This document shows positions 59,590 through 59,673 of a DNA stretch of 59,673 nt, one piece after another. The stretch's first letter is position 1; every line of letters starts with the position of its first letter. Both the position numbers and the translations under genes were made by a program. Where the stretch lies: the NCBI GenBank assembly GCA_028704555.1, contig JAQWFD010000024.1, positions 1 to 59,673 on the forward strand. The letters run 5' to 3'. The notes under the pieces are model-generated. The model had not been told where the DNA came from. It worked only from the letters and a program-made list of their open reading frames with translations, and searched no databases. The stretch comes from Desulfobacterales bacterium (GTDB lineage: Bacteria; Desulfobacterota; Desulfobacteria; Desulfobacterales; JAQWFD01).

Positions 59590-59673
59590 TTACATGACAA
59601 AATCTGGCAACTCGCCGTTAAACAACAATTCCAGTGCACGGCTTGACTTAATTCCCTGTTTTCGACAAGTAGA
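59590..59673 (-). CDS. C-terminal fragment of an unidentified protein at the window edge
   Basis: Reading in from the right edge, 27 residues (STCRKQGIKSSRALELLFNG, then ELPDFVM) end at a TAA. It resembles a coding 3' end and could be a transposase C-terminus given the repeat-rich context, but it is too short to assign. Confidence 0.35.
   Translation of the reverse strand, partial: STCRKQGIKSSRALELLFNGELPDFVM

Noticed and set aside
1..59673. CRISPR arrays, rRNA and tRNA genes
   Set aside because: No regularly spaced direct repeats and no rRNA- or tRNA-like sequence were seen; the repeats present are inverted and irregularly spaced.

Overview
The window reads like a chromosome segment of an anaerobic, Gram-negative, sulfate-reducer-like bacterium, most plausibly Desulfobacterota (Desulfobacterales). 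This is inferred from the gene set: a tungsten aldehyde:ferredoxin oxidoreductase with a tungstate transporter, a split-Soret-type multihaem redox protein, selenium/molybdenum cofactor genes (yqeC, xdhC), outer-membrane components (TonB receptor, TolC, RND pump), and many palindromic intergenic repeats. No rRNA, tRNA or CRISPR array was found.

Layout. 1-6,000: the tail of an unknown gene, a DEAD-box helicase (rhlE type), and a polar amino-acid ABC importer with two permease domains fused in one chain. 6,100-11,450: a BMP-type nucleoside/purine ABC importer operon that includes a phosphoribosyltransferase. 12,390-20,830: a small orphan gene, then a TonB receptor and BtuF/FepB-type ABC uptake locus that ends in a radical SAM protein fused to the C-lobe of a periplasmic binding protein. 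21,200-23,800: yqeC, xdhC and a broken NifU-like scaffold gene. 24,000-30,350: a TetR-regulated RND efflux operon. 30,500-35,700: mostly housekeeping genes on the minus strand (arfB, DUF2959, DUF1456, DUF190, crcB, ketopantoate reductase, AI-2E family transporter). 36,000-37,470: a decayed gene and a palindromic repeat.

37,700-52,660 looks like one functional neighbourhood: a flavin-type oxidase family protein, WtpABC tungstate import, an XRE-cupin regulator, an iron alcohol dehydrogenase, a CoA-acylating aldehyde dehydrogenase, a ferritin-like protein, and an aldehyde:ferredoxin oxidoreductase behind a leader that resembles a Moco/Tuco riboswitch with a terminator. A sigma54 activator then faces a sigma54-type promoter and a secreted dihaem C_GCAxxG_C_C protein. 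That last gene is interrupted by an in-frame UGA followed at once by a strong stem-loop, so I read it as a selenoprotein.

52,700-59,673 is an accessory zone: a broken paralogue of the 37.7-kb gene, a DUF89 protein, a GNAT enzyme, one intact and one decayed toxin-antitoxin pair, transposase remnants, and several copies of a roughly 250-bp palindromic element (called repeat A here) with ends CTTGATCATAACTGCGGC. Other copies or remnants of repeat A lie inside the uptake locus and upstream of the alcohol dehydrogenase. The window closes with a small cytochrome c gene and an insertion-sequence-like edge.
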